A DNA stretch of 64,000 bases from Aspergillus flavus (GCF_009017415.1 NC_092406.1:1054001-1118000), one strand, 5' to 3'; shown: positions 1 through 12,030, counted from the first letter of the stretch. Notes: generated by a model not told the origin, from the letters alone. Translations and numbers: made by a program.

Positions 1-1575
1 CTTAGAAGGTAGGGTTGGCGTGGGTCGGCCATGGCCTTTCGAGGTGCTCCTTGAAGTCCTCACCTCCCACATTAATGCATCATCATCATGTAGTCCAAAA
101 TTATACGTTTGGCCTTTCCTTTGTCTGTAGGTGATATCCGACTGTCACAGCAAGGTCATTATTCGTGGCCATTATTTACTATATCAACTATACTAGCGAT
201 CACGGTGGTACGAACTTAATGGTGTACAGAGAAAGACAGAAATTGGATCCCTTAGCAAGGTGTGTATTACCTGTTCGATGAATTTCCTGACACTGTGCCT
301 CTAAACATACTGACTCTCACGAAATCAATCTTGAAAGGTAAACAGAGATTACACAGGGATATTCTACCAGTACTCGGCTACTGGGACAACACATCAGTAA
401 TGCTCCCCCAAGCTCCGAGGTGAGTCTTTTTTCGTATTCGCCAACGTGTCTCAACACGAGGGAGTAGGGCAAGGACCAGCAACGTTTATTACCAATCCAT
501 TATGTTGCAAAAGTCCCGATCCAAGGGTAGCGCTGTGTATTGACACCTTTGACCCTTCTCCTAGGCGCACACATAATGATCTATTAGCCAATGGGAACTA
601 CCTGTCTTCTGTGCCTTGGTGGGGCTTCGTGAGCTTCTCAACGCCAGATACGTGGCGCTCTCTTCGCGGGCCGTGACATATCCATCCGCCGTGCATTAGC
701 GCCGGACAGCAATGGCATGCAGGTTTTAGATGCGTGCTGAATTATTAATTTGCTGTATTGCCAGAGCCCCGCAATAACAGCTTTGAGAAGATGTGTGATT
801 TATTCATTTGACTGTGTTTATGTTTGGTTTTGGTGAATCACTTTACCTATCACAGAAGTATTCTTCTATTGCCGCTTTCTTCTCATCGCCATTGCTTTAA
901 CTGAAATCCCATGGGTTAAGTAAATCATGTCACAGATTCCTGTCTAGTATGACACGAATTCGGACACATACAGCAAACTCTGTAAGGTGGCGATGAACAG
1001 AGCTTTGTTCAACTGTGCATATTTGGGCTTTTAATGCTGATCCTTAACTTTATATGGAGTTGATCTTCGCTCATATAACATCTATCACACGATAGATCGG
1101 CACCCGGCAACTAATAGCTGCTCCTATGCACCCGAAGACTGCTGCACCCGTTGAAGCACGGACTTTTCTTTTTTCTTTTCTTTTTTCCGAACAGAGTCTA
1201 GGAGTGGGAGAGTTTCTGGTATTGCATTGTGAAAAATCGTCAATACGAGTGGCAAGTTCCTATAGGGGGATGGGAGGAATAATGTAGGCGCGTCTGATGC
1301 AATGCTTGCTTCCCAAAACATCTCAGCGGGTATTCCCGGAAACGAGTCCGAGTGCTTCGATAGAAGGGGGTATTATGTCCTTGAGATAGGCGTAGAATGA
1401 GGTTGAGGTCAATTCTTATATAAAGCACTTCTTGGAAGTGACAATTCTGGCGTATTTGTGTGATTCTCAAGCCACCCCTTCTTCAACACAGCTTTGAGCT
1501 GATCCTAGAAGCCTACGTCGTTCTCAAGTGTCCCAAAGCCGATATTCTTGCGTGTATAGTGCCTAGCAGCTCAAG
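1..1575. other. Intergenic, left edge
   Basis: I see no convincing gene here. The open frames are short, several lack an ATG, and none shows a recognisable domain or splice-joined continuation. A pyrimidine-rich tract lies at about 1165-1188. The last few hundred bases presumably include the promoter of the protease gene that starts at 1576. Confidence 0.5.
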
Positions 1576-3736
1576 ATGACTTCGGAGAGGAACATTGTTA
1601 TCGGTATTTGGGATCTCAAGGCTGCCGGAAGTAGCACGGTGGAAAATCCGAATACCTTTCCAAGTCGCCTTGAAAATATCATCTACGGTGATAAGCGGGT
1701 CCCGGTTGATCGGGAGCATATTAAACCCAACGGAAAATATAGATGTGCGTGGTCTTCCTCTTACTAGAAACCTCGAATCCTGACGTTAGTGAACTGTCTG
1801 CTATAGCGCTTGTCAAATTATTCATGAAATTTGTGAAGGGTGAGAAGGTTATATGGTTAATGGGCACTGCATGGTTGATCCGCTCGGACTTGCTCGTAAC
1901 CGCCGGTCACAACGTCTACGATTGGGAATATAACCTTGGACGTGCTAGGGAGATTAAAGCATCACTTGGCTACTGGGGTGAAGACTCTGTGGATAACACG
2001 GTACAGTTCCGGTATGGCACTATGGTTGCAACCTCCTCAGGGTGGCTGGCAACTAAGGATAACCGAATAAATGATGTCGCCTTCATAAAGCTGGACCGTG
2101 CATTTGATGGAACTGACACCGAGATGAACCTATTCCATTTCAAAGCAACACCCGTCTCGGGAGAGCGGAGGATGGGCATCGTGGGGTATCCAGGTGACCT
2201 TGATCGAGGAAACCGGCCCTACGAAGAATTCAAGAATGTCAAATATGATCTGTCTCAGGCGTCGAGAAATATGCTGGTATATGAAATAAGCACCACTAAG
2301 GGTGAGTTGCCTATTCGCCAGGGAAAGGGCGTTATATTGACTCTATAATAGGACAATCTGGCTCACCCGTCCTCTTGGATGACTATAACACCTCCATAGG
2401 AACGCATGTGAACGGTGACTTCTTTGAGAACAGCGCCAGTCCAATAGCCGGAGAGTACGGTAATCTTTACCATGCATATATACGGGCCATAGATGGTCAT
2501 TATACACCGGTAAAGAGAAAAGACGAGGTTGAGTATGTCAGGGTGACGATTCCAAATGATCCAGAAAGGCCATATGAGGCAGCTGAGGAATCATTAATAA
2601 CAGTGGGTGGGAATGTTAACTCCAACATCCTGAAACTCGGATCCCCGTTTCTGGGACCGATAGGAGGCCCCATTGCTGCCCTTGCTGCTACATGCGTCCT
2701 GTTTGCTGGTGGTGTCTGTGAAAGTGCTTTGGACCCTGAGGGCAGCGTCTCAGGGTCCGATATCACGGCATATGCACACCACGCTATTCTAGCGGAGGCT
2801 GCGATTCAGGCGACAAACCGGCTAAGTCGAGAAGCTTTGAACAAACTCAACTTCGAGGAAAACGTGAGAGAAGAATACTCAACCCTGGCATCCCAAGTTT
2901 ACGGTATTGGAAGCAAACTATTCCCTGTCCTCATGGAGTCAGCTCTCCGACTAGCTTTAGAAGCATACCATATATCCGAGTCTGGACAACAGTCAACCCC
3001 AAGTGCAGAAGCAGAAAGCCTGCCCAAGCTGGGAACCCTCCAGTACACCAAAGAGGGGTCAAATCAGGACAGCCAAACCGAGGCCTTCATCGATAGCCTC
3101 CTTCAGAATTTCTGGCCCACACAAGGAGAAGAAAGATTTTTCGACCAACTTGGTAGTGTCATTGTGAATGGGCTACGAACTAGTAAGACTATCCAAACCA
3201 TGGCCCCAACAGGCCTCTGCCTTTTGAGCTCGTTACTGGCGCCTACTCAATCGCGGTCTCAGAGTACGGAATTGGACATTTACTTTGAGGACTTGCTGGA
3301 CCGGGCTCTCATGGCTGAGGCCACATTGAGAGCAATCATTTTCGCAAAGAAAACAGTTCGCAGCCAGACCGTGAGTATATCAGAGGACGAGAAGAAGGCT
3401 GTACTCCAGCGAGAAGGCTTCTACGATCTGCTCAAAGCTGGAGTGCAGGGAATCGGCAGGAAGGTGATCGAGAGTACACCTTCCGTCATCAGCAAGCTGC
3501 AACCCCTGTTAATGGAACTGTTGAGCCCAAACAAGGCTACTAAGCAGTTGGACATTCCTATTCCCGGTAATCCTACCCAAGATCTCGAAACAAACCTAGC
3601 CTTCGCGCGAAAAAGCGTAAGATTACCCGAAGGCCCTGTTGTTCAAAGGTCCACTAGACTGGGAGCCGTGGCGTCAAGGTACGGGAATAATCACAACCTT
3701 GACGGTCCATCTGTGGCATTCTCTTCCCTGTCCTAA
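1576..3736 (+). CDS. V8-like (trypsin-fold) serine protease with duplicated helical C-terminal region
   Basis: Predicted protein of 682 residues from exons 1576-1744, 1807-2301 and 2352-3736. The two introns (62 and 50 bp) have GTGCGT and GTGAGT donors, and removing them joins the frames exactly. Residues of about 75-250 form a chymotrypsin/V8-type protease domain: the His motif TAGH (His about 91), the Asp motif NDVAFIKL (Asp about 146) and the Ser motif GQSGSP (Ser about 224), which is completed only across intron 2. So all three catalytic residues are present. No signal peptide is visible, so it is probably cytosolic. The C-terminal 370 residues look alpha-helical and contain two related segments (about 313-425 and 484-614), each with an AEA-rich helix, then a GIG turn, then a Leu-rich helix. 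I do not recognise this C-terminal part. The ATG at 1576 is the first one in frame. Substrates are unknown. The neighbouring three-gene family downstream is the obvious candidate partner. Confidence 0.85.
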
Positions 3737-4962
3737 TGATGGAGTGTACACCCGGAGATTCATTGGAGAATCAAGTTGGTGAGAGCGGAGACGAATGCCT
3801 GTTGCTTACTGTAGTTAACTGCCATAGAGTATATTCCGCCCCAGCCGCCAGGGTATCTACCTGGGTGACCAGAATTCATTAGCAAATGTCTTCTTTATTA
3901 GTTAGTTTCGGAGGTATCGTCTTCTCAATCAAATTACTATAGGATCCCGCATGAGAACATAATGTAATATTCCCATTCCGGCTGCATGAGTTGACCAGAT
4001 GCTGGGAGTTGTCTGGAAGCCTGAGGGCCATACGGAGTAAAAAATTCTGATTTGTTTTGTCGATCGACATGCAGCTACTGTTGTCGATGAGGGGTTTTAC
4101 TTGGCATTGCACCATGGGAAGCGGACTATACTGATGTTTGTCGAGGCCTCAGTAGTCGCTATCCTGATGCGGGGGCCGCGCAGTTGGTGGGTCCTTTCTA
4201 TGTAATACTCTGCAACTGGCTAGTAGTAATTTCAATTAATATATGCATGCTTGCTTGCATAAACTTAGGTATCCATCTTTGTGTCCTTACCAATGGCTGG
4301 TCAAGCCTCAACAGCAGCCACCAAGGTATCTCATTAAGTCCACCCCGTTACAGGAGCTCCGTGATCGCTGGCTGCACCCTTACATGCAAGTGGGAACATG
4401 ACGCTCGTAACTCATATGGCGCCAGCAGATAACATGACTTCACAACCTAAGTAGAACCCCGGATGTGACTGCACTCGGATTCTGGTCCATACTTCCCCAT
4501 CTGCGAGGATGTATTATGTAGGTTATAACGCCACAGTAGCATCGGTGGGCGCTTTCCTTGCATGAAAGCGAGTCGGGGGTATAAACCAATTGCAGTCACT
4601 AAGCTCCAGACTAATAGCTTCTCGATCACTTCTGCAATAATCCTACAGGATCGTGAGCATGTCTGGTTGCGGTACAGGCTCCGTTGGGTCTAGGCCTCAA
4701 GTAGAGGTACTCTCAGGTTTGATCGGCGTACACACCCCTCCACCATATTTACAGAAATAGGCACACCGTCCAAGAGGAGGTCTGGTTGAAATAATCAAAT
4801 GTATTGTAAGGCGATAAGGGCTAGCTAATCTCCAGGATAGTAAACTAATGAGTGACATAGAGACAAAAGTTCATGCCCATTCATTGGTAACCCGTCAACC
4901 AGTACATCAGCAAAGTCATGTTTGTAGCATATCCAAGGGACCGCCGAATGAGTTCACGCTCA
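3737..4962. other. Intergenic, 1.2 kb
   Basis: This lies between the 3' ends of the protease gene (+) and paralogue A (-), so it should hold two transcription ends. No open frame has domain content or plausible splicing. Confidence 0.5.
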
Positions 4963-5925
4963 TCAAGGGGGGCAATCAACAGTCTGTTGCTTGCGGAACT
5001 CATCTGCCGCCTTCTTCTGTTCGGCTTCAATCTGCTCAGAATTCGCGTCCCACAATTTTCGGTTAAATACGGCCTCATACTCGTTGTAGGCGATGGTACA
5101 TTTGACACGGCGCTCAGTCTTCTTGGCTTTCTCAACATTTCGCATTGAGTCGGTCACAGTAAAAGAAATAAGTCGAACGTCTGCTCGGTCAGTGAGATCC
5201 TTTCAATTCCTGGGCTTTTGGAAACATACATGACCTGATAACATCAGCCTCAGGAATGTATTCGTAACGCTCACAGACAACGGTCTTGCTGTCTGTGTTT
5301 GTTGTGCTTTGCTCAACCGTTTTGGCCAATGACTTTAGGATCCCTTCTAAGGCTTGTAAAACAGCAGGTACCACACCAACAAATCCTTGAAGTACGGCTT
5401 CAAGGAGTTGAGTATGAAATTCACTCGTAGAGCATTCGATATCCTTACTGACATCGTGGTCGACATTCATTCCGAGCCTGTGTAAGTTTAGTAGCTAATC
5501 CCAGCAGACGGCTGCATGTATCCATATTGCACTTACCAGGGTGTCGTTTTCATGTGCTTCACGCCAACCTTTGCGGCGTATGCACTGCGCTTGGCTACAG
5601 ACTCCTTCTTGCCATCCTGGGGAATGTTGGGGTTGCTATAGACAGTACGCCACCAAATAAGGCTTGCCCAGCAACGGTAGTCCTGGACGGATTGCATAAA
5701 ATCCGCAAGAACTTTCTTCTCCGCAGCTGCTTGCTTTGTGGGAAAGTTCACAAACCAAATGGATGGCACCTCCTTTGCGTCCTGAACCGCCTTTGTAGCT
5801 ACATCCTTGTCGGGAAGGGGAGCATCGGCGGAGGCAGCATTGATCGATTCGTAGCTTGGTAGACCAATTTCCTCCAAGTCCAGCGAGGCGCCAGTCAGCT
5901 TACCAAGGTCGATGGTGCTAGCCAT
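4963..5925 (-). CDS. Paralogue A of an unrecognised three-gene family
   Basis: Predicted protein of 284 residues. Exons on the minus strand are 5925-5537, 5477-5230 and 5180-4963; the introns are 59 and 49 bp (donors GTAAGT, GTATGT). Intron 1 is phase 2, inside the Trp codon of a TPW motif; intron 2 is phase 1. The N-terminal third holds WFVNFP (from about residue 57) and an aromatic patch DYRCW...WW (about 82-92). The middle exon begins with an IEC-TSEFH motif, then a long helix rich in Leu, Val and Ala, then a KTVVCERYEY strand-like segment. The last exon has a YNEYEAVF motif and ends in QQTVDCPP. No signal peptide, transmembrane segment or known catalytic motif is visible. It is close to paralogue B in sequence and exon lengths: the middle exon is 248 nt in both. 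I do not recognise the family and assign no function. Confidence 0.85.
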
Positions 5926-6958
5926 TGTTTCTCGTCCTGCTTTTTTGTTCCGCGGGATTCGGTTTTGGGACTTTTTGTTTGTCAGGTAATAGATGAAATG
6001 TTATCAGAGTAGATTGATGATGCTTCGATGTCAACGAAGGGATGGGGAGAGAATTTATCTATTTCGCTATCCGAGCACTACATAGGCCTGGTCTGTACTC
6101 TGCCTTACTCCGATCCTCTCAGGCGTCCAAGTCTTGTACTGACCAGCGAACTATCATCATGCGCTGTGGTGAATTAGGGGCCAATAGTGTATTCTCTTGT
6201 GCCATTGGGCACACAACTGAGGCATTTACGATACCGATGATCATCTACGTAGACTATATCATGGCATTGGTTCAGTGGCGGGCAGGGCGACAATTGGAGA
6301 ACTGAGAAATCTCAGCATGCACCGTACTTTTTGAAATGAGATTGTCTAGTAAGGCCTTTCTTCCATTCATCCTGCGACACGTCGCAACGTAGGTCCATCT
6401 GCGAAAATGTCAACAATGCAATATGTCTCGAGACTGCGACATGATGTTGCATTCCATTAAATGCCTCAGCAGTATTCCTCAGCTGATAATTTATGCAGCT
6501 CTGCATGTCAAGTCTCTACCACCTCCGATTGGGTAACACGTTAAGGATCGTCGCTGCTGTATAGTGTGGCGAGCTGAAATGCAGACCAGGAGGTCCAGGG
6601 TATGCTTCCGAGGCATCGTGAGTCCTGCCGGAAGCCCATTTCATGAATACGAGTCCTTGGATTCATTCCTGGCTAGAATGGGCGATTTACATGTTTTGCA
6701 GATATTGTGCCAATGAGGTCCTCGAGCTCACACCCTGCGCACGGCCCTCAGGCTTCCAGACAGCCAAAGCCTGGTAGGAAATATGGATTAATGTGCAACT
6801 GCGTTATATCCGTCGATCTTCGCTTGACTTCCCCAATAGACGACTGCTCTGTCAGACTGTTAATGCTCGTCCTCGTTTCTCTCTGAAGTTCCCAGCTTGT
6901 CTGAACGCTACAACACTTATCCACTCTGGAAGAACCTAACACTCTAACATTCGCAACA
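5926..6958. promoter_or_regulatory. Shared upstream region of divergent paralogues A and C
   Basis: Paralogue A starts leftward at 5925 and paralogue C rightward at 6959, so this 1.0 kb must contain both promoters. I see no gene in it and cannot name transcription factor sites. Confidence 0.45.
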
Positions 6959-7839
6959 ATGTCCACTTCCTACGACATTTCTGTGCAAGAACCTGTCCAT
7001 GGCCAGAATGATATCAAGAATGCGGAAGAAGCCATCAAAAGGTTCAGGGAGGATGACGACCCACAAACAGTTTTCTTCCTCAATTTTGCACCCGAATTCG
7101 ATGGCATGGAAGATCTTCACGTAACGAAGTATAGCTGGGCAACAAAGATAGAACAAACTGTTCAGGCGCAGTACGGCAAGGAGAAGGAACGTCATGCTAT
7201 TCAGCTCAGCTGGGACCGCGCATCCTACCGGGCTAAGCTTGTCGATTACCTTTTGAGAACCACTCCCTGGTAAGAAAGACGAATTGTGACAGTTCGAACT
7301 AGATAATAACTAGTACTGGTATAGGTGTATATTCGGTGTCGACAGAGTTAAAGATGCTGAGAAGCATGACCTCACCGGAGACTACCACCACGATAAAGAG
7401 GTCTACAAAGGGGCAACAAGTGATTGGCTCCAAGCCAGTCTCCCTGAGGTTCCAGTGGATCGGCTGCAGGTGATTGTGAAATACATCGCCGAGACACTTG
7501 CTCTTAGCCAAGGAAGGCTGCAAGGGGTACAACGATTCGCCGTGGCTTTATCCGTGGAAAGCGAAAATGAAGCACTGAATCAGCCAGGTACAACCTAGCT
7601 CCTGCAATTCTAAGCTGAGTACAAGATTCAAATGCTGATAGACCTTCTTGGTACTAGGCTTGCGAACCGTAGTTCTCGCTTTTGATAGGAAAGCCAAGGA
7701 GAACCAAGTCGAAGTCACCGGCACCCTGTACGAGGCAAAAGTCAACAACAAACTCCTGCATCAGCAGAAATTCGACCAGAAGATGTTGGACCTGGGCAAG
7801 CCACTAGTGCATGAATGGACTCTTGATATCGCAGCATGA
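6959..7839 (+). CDS. Paralogue C, divergent member of the three-gene family
   Basis: Predicted protein of 251 residues from exons 6959-7269, 7325-7587 and 7658-7839, with introns of 55 and 70 bp. It belongs with A and B because intron 1 again splits the Trp codon of a TPW motif in phase 2, intron 2 is again phase 1, and an aromatic strand (FFLNF, aligning with WFVNFP) lies at a matching place in exon 1. The last exon again holds a YEA segment (TGTLYEAKVNN) opposite YEAVF/YEALF of the others. Elsewhere it is highly diverged and its N-terminus is shorter. It has no signal peptide, membrane segment or known catalytic motif. It may be a subfunctional or fast-evolving copy. All three exons are open with good splice sites, so I take it as a real gene. 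Confidence 0.78.
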
Positions 7840-8919
7840 ATCTCTGAAACAGGTAACGTCTGAATAGGACGAACGCAATGAGATGTCTTTAGGGTTTCCA
7901 GCCCATCGTTGCCTTCAATAGCTAGCTTAATTATCTCTTGCAATCTGAAATTGCTCCAATATAATTCCTGCTATTAGTCTTCTGAGTAGCCTTATGCCCT
8001 GATGGTTTTACTTTTAAGAAATATTCATGTTACCATTTTTTGCTTGACATCGTGCACGAGCTTCCTCCTGTGATGCCTCCTTTGGTAAAATTTATCAAAC
8101 TATCCTAACGCTCAAAACTGTGCTTTCTTCCGTGTTCACGTGGGGTATAGACAGACGCTTATGCCCTGTCTCCTATCCTGCAAGCCATATCTTCCTACTG
8201 TTTCTTACCAGGAAGGTTCCTCTATACCCCTCAGAAATTGCCTTCGCATATTACTACTCCATGTATGGTAGCGATCGTCTATACCCTCCCATCCATTCAC
8301 GTAGTCCCACTCGAATCCGAGCCCAATGCAGATGACAACCAACTATATGCTGCCCAAAAACCGTCGATTTTGATTAACCCCTCAATATCCTAAAGGCCTA
8401 GAATATTCTACCCAGGGCCGAAAATCCCTCATACTGAAGTAGCAGGTCTAGTGCAAAGGAATGGTGGACCAACAGTGGATCACAAATCTTGGCCTGCTTA
8501 ATAGACATACATAAATGGAGTGTGGGGGATGAAAGAAAGACAGGAAGGCAACCGAAAGAATACGTAACCTGTACCTAAATAATAATAAATGTCGAGAGGA
8601 CAAATTGAACAACTGCGTGGCTGGAGGTGCAGCCACCCTGGAACGATGTGTAATACTATTTTTTTGGCTGCCTCAGCTCTGATATTCCGCGTTAACCGAT
8701 CGTTTACCAGACTAGGCGAGTGAAACTGTTCAAAATAATATGCTCCACCGAATGTACCACGCTCCGAGTAAGTGGTTCTATCGATGAAGGCATTATAATA
8801 CGTCTCTACTGCGCCGCTAGCATTTCCTTCCAGCATTTCGGATCTCTATACAGCATCACTCCTTGCATGAATCCCCAGTCTCTTTTTTATCTTTTAGCCG
8901 TGCACCATATTACTTCAAT
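7840..8919. other. Intergenic, 1.1 kb
   Basis: This lies between paralogues C and B on the same strand. It should hold the 3' end of C and the promoter of B. Only short frames without recognisable content occur. Confidence 0.45.
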
Positions 8920-9933
8920 ATGGCATCAAAGGTACCCCAGGACACTCCGGATTCCGGGATCATCATCCGTGCTCCGATCTTTCCAGAGGATGAACTGCTT
9001 GAGAGAGAGCCAAAATATGCATTCCCTCCTATACCCATCAGTGATCCGTTCTTCGGGGGCGTACCTAGGACTCTGATGCCTGGTGATATTGCCGCACAGG
9101 CAGCTAATGTTTCGAAAGACTTTCCGTCCGTATGGTTTGTGAATTTCCCGCCATCGTTGTCCGGTGATCAGAAGCAAAGGCTGGAACAGTACCAGCAAGA
9201 AGTGCTTGATTATCGGAGCTGGTCTAGTCTACAGTGGTGGGAAGCAGTCTTCCGGCAGATTCCGCCAGGTCCTGACAAATTAACCAAGATGATGCAAAGT
9301 CGAGAGCTGGCCAAGGTCGCCTACATTGATATGAAGAGAACGCCATGGTGAGCCTGAATGACTCGATGGGAGTATTGTGCAAGAGAACACTGACCCAAAT
9401 CCCAGGTTAATAAAAAGCAAAGACAATGACACCAATCGGAGAATCGAGTGCAAGACCTCAGAGTTCCACGCTCGGCTTATCCAAGAAGTCGTGTCTCAAT
9501 TTGTCCAGCTCGATCCGACTGCCATTGCGGCACTAGAGCCTCTATTGATGTCCATCGTTTGGTCAGTCAATACAAGTAGCGAATTTCATGACATACGGAC
9601 ACTTGTGACGGAGAAATACGAATATTTACAAGGCTCCAACAGCATCCGATCATGTATGTTCTATCTCTTCAGCCCCTAGAATCGACGGAATTCTGAAATG
9701 ACCTCAATCTAGTCGTTCGGTTGATATGCTTCGAGGTCACAGAAGCGTTTTATAACGTCCGGGATGGAAAATCAGGCAGTCAGCGATATGTTGTCTGCCA
9801 GATATCCTTTCTTGAATATGAAGCACTTTTTAACTCTAGGGATTGGAATCAATACTCCGTACAGATTCAGACTCAGCAGAGGGAAGCGATGAAGAACTTT
9901 GTTAATCAACAGACTGTCGATGTATCACCGTGA
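8920..9933 (+). CDS. Paralogue B of the three-gene family
   Basis: Predicted protein of 298 residues from exons 8920-9347, 9406-9653 and 9713-9933 (introns 58 and 59 bp). The ATG at 8920 is chosen because the open frame upstream of it has no ATG. Compared with paralogue A it shares VWFVNFP, the DYRSW...WW patch, the TPW splice junction, the IEC-TSEFH motif, a long hydrophobic helix in the 248-nt middle exon, EKYEY, an FVRLI...VTEA segment at the start of the last exon, EYEALF and the ending NQQTVDVSP. The N-terminus is longer by about 15 residues and Pro-rich. There is no signal peptide or transmembrane helix. Function is unknown; the mix of one long amphipathic or hydrophobic helix with strand-like segments would fit a small alpha/beta effector, but that is inference. 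Confidence 0.85.
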
Positions 9934-10832
9934 GCTACGCATACAGGCGCATTAGTGCTTACATAACCTTCCCTAATTGCTTTAAAAGACAAGCTTCCTT
10001 GATTATACGCGTGTCATCATCTATCTGTTTTATTCTGAGCTGGGTTTTGGTTCTGTCTTCTGGCGGGCTGCATCGCGAGGTAATTCAAGCTTAACGACCG
10101 AAGCGATTCGTCCGGTATGGACTAGAGAGCGATTGACTGCTTAGGTACCGTCGTGTCTGTTGTGTTTTGCCTGGTAAGTTGGATGTTGTATCCTACCAAG
10201 TATTGGCGTATCTAATGGGTTGGAGCCTGCCTTCAATCGAACGCTTCTTCTCTCTTCAATTAGTCTACTACTTCATCCTGAATACATTCCCTCTTGGCCC
10301 ATTTAGCTATATAGCCAAGCAGTTTCAGTTCGTTCCTATGTTGTAAAGCGGAAAAAATGTTAGTAATTCAGTATATAACGCATATAAATTTGTTGTTGTT
10401 AGTAATGTTGCCCTACACAGAGTTACATGAACGACTGTTCTAACTAGTCTGCGGTATGAACCTCAATAACCCGACCCGACCCTCAAGCTAACCCGAGTTG
10501 AGGGTAGAGTAATAAGTCTTTGATCTGCACGTAGGTCATCTCCCATGAGGATCTTCCTCTACTGGTCAAGTTTCCCGTATCTTTCTTCTACTTAGAGAAA
10601 GTCGCAGTGAAGGTTTTCGCTGATAGATTATAAATATCGACGTGTAGGCTTTCTCAGCTGGATCGATTAGCTGTAGACTTCATGTAACGTATAAAAGTCA
10701 TGAAATCAGAGCTATATTATCAGAGAACTCCAAGTCCACCGTGGTTACTATAAGATGAATATACCTCTCCTAGTTCCTGTCAATTAATTTCATATATTCT
10801 TTGATTTCATCATCACTGTTCTTTAATAATGC
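9934..10832. other. Intergenic, 0.9 kb, with a small inverted repeat
   Basis: No gene is seen. Between 10479 and 10505 there is a perfect 8-bp inverted repeat (ACCCTCAA / TTGAGGGT) around an 11-bp loop, just after a CCCGACCCGACCC run. Confidence 0.5.
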
Positions 10833-11733
10833 TCACGGCGATATCTCAATGCCGTACTTCTCATAATAGAAGTGCTCCAAACTCGGTATACTTTCGGCCC
10901 AGCCGTCATCCAGCTCCCCAAGTTCCCCTTCATCTCCCGATCTCGATTATGTCAATCCTCCCAGCCAGGACTTCTTTCTGCCTTGCTTGGTACTCACCCG
11001 CAACATCTGGATGCGGAACCCAAACAACTCTCATCCCAGCCCGTCTTCCAGCCTCTACATCCGATCACGCTGTCTTCAAACACCAAACATTCATGGGGCA
11101 AAATGGGCTTCACATCAGAGGCCGCTGCCGCCAAGTTCAAAGATTGCAGCGCCACGAGATATATATCCGGTGCTGGCTTCCCTCGCCCCTGCCGCACCCG
11201 TGGATCATCACCCAAGACCCGCCTATCAGGCGAGAAGAAGCCAAGTAAGCGTTTCGTTTCCGGCCTTGAGATCTTCAATTCGTAGCTGCGGCTTTTGGTG
11301 CTGGATGTTAATGCCAGCTCGATTCTGTCTCCCGACGCAGCACTGCGTGCCTGGCTAAGGGTCGACAAAATCCTCTCCGCGCCAGGAAGCGGCCTGCAAG
11401 CTAGAAAATGTTGTCTCATGTTCTCAGTCGACTCATGAGCGAATTGTTCGCTGGAGATAGGCAGTTTGGCCCAGCTGTGGAACGTGTCGCCATTGGTCGA
11501 GTGTGGGATACCCATGAGCTGGGCTCGAATCGTCCGGTCAAAGGGAGTACTCTTATACTTCTCGAGGGGTTGGCTCGTGGAGAAAGTTATTATATCTTCG
11601 GAGTTGATGAGAAGCCCATCCAGGTCGAATATGCAGGCGCGGATGGCCGGGAAACTGATTACTCTTTGTTAGTGTACTACTCTCGTGTCTGGAGGGTGGT
11701 TGGTACATACCCAGCCTTCTCACGGATAGCCAT
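10833..11733 (-). pseudogene. HAD-superfamily phosphatase (pseudouridine-monophosphatase/DOG1-like), broken by two insertions
   Basis: Minus strand: ATG at 11733, a 23-nt exon (11733-11711), a 56-bp intron (GTATGT...CAG), then the main exon from 11654. The main exon opens with the nucleophile motif FDLDGLLINSED, has a later Lys motif GRGKPAPD and the acidic motif VFEDS, as in HAD subfamily IA sugar or nucleotide phosphatases. The frame breaks just after VFEDSVIG: one extra base (the A at 11059 on the plus strand) shifts it, after which the expected VEAGRRAG continues in another frame. A second extra base in the CCC run at 10936-10938 shifts it again before the C-terminal DDGWAESI stretch and the stop at 10833-10835. 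Two independent one-base insertions argue for a pseudogene, although assembly error cannot be excluded. Confidence 0.8.
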
Positions 11734-12030
11734 GGGGGCTGATTTAAGTCAATTTGATACGACTTGATAGCATATGTGTGGTCGTATGTTCCAACTTTTG
11801 GAGTTGATTTGCGGGGTTGCTTTCCGCTTCTATGTCTTGATCCGGCCTGGCCAAAAATCCATAGGCTCTTGGAGAGCCCTAATTGTGGTACACATATACT
11901 GCGTATTTTATATTGACATTATATAGAAAGCCGGATGCTTCTTACGGCAAGTAAAGTATTGGGAATTACTGAAGTACTGGATATTCTCAATTGCATACTA
12001 TCTACAGACAAAAAGAAGAAGGGGACCCAA

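Noticed and set aside
446..676. 76-residue frame near the left edge
   Set aside because: It begins at GTG, not ATG, and has no continuation or domain.
10829..11358. Three overlapping plus-strand frames
   Set aside because: They are antisense to the HAD phosphatase relic, which has clear motifs on the minus strand.
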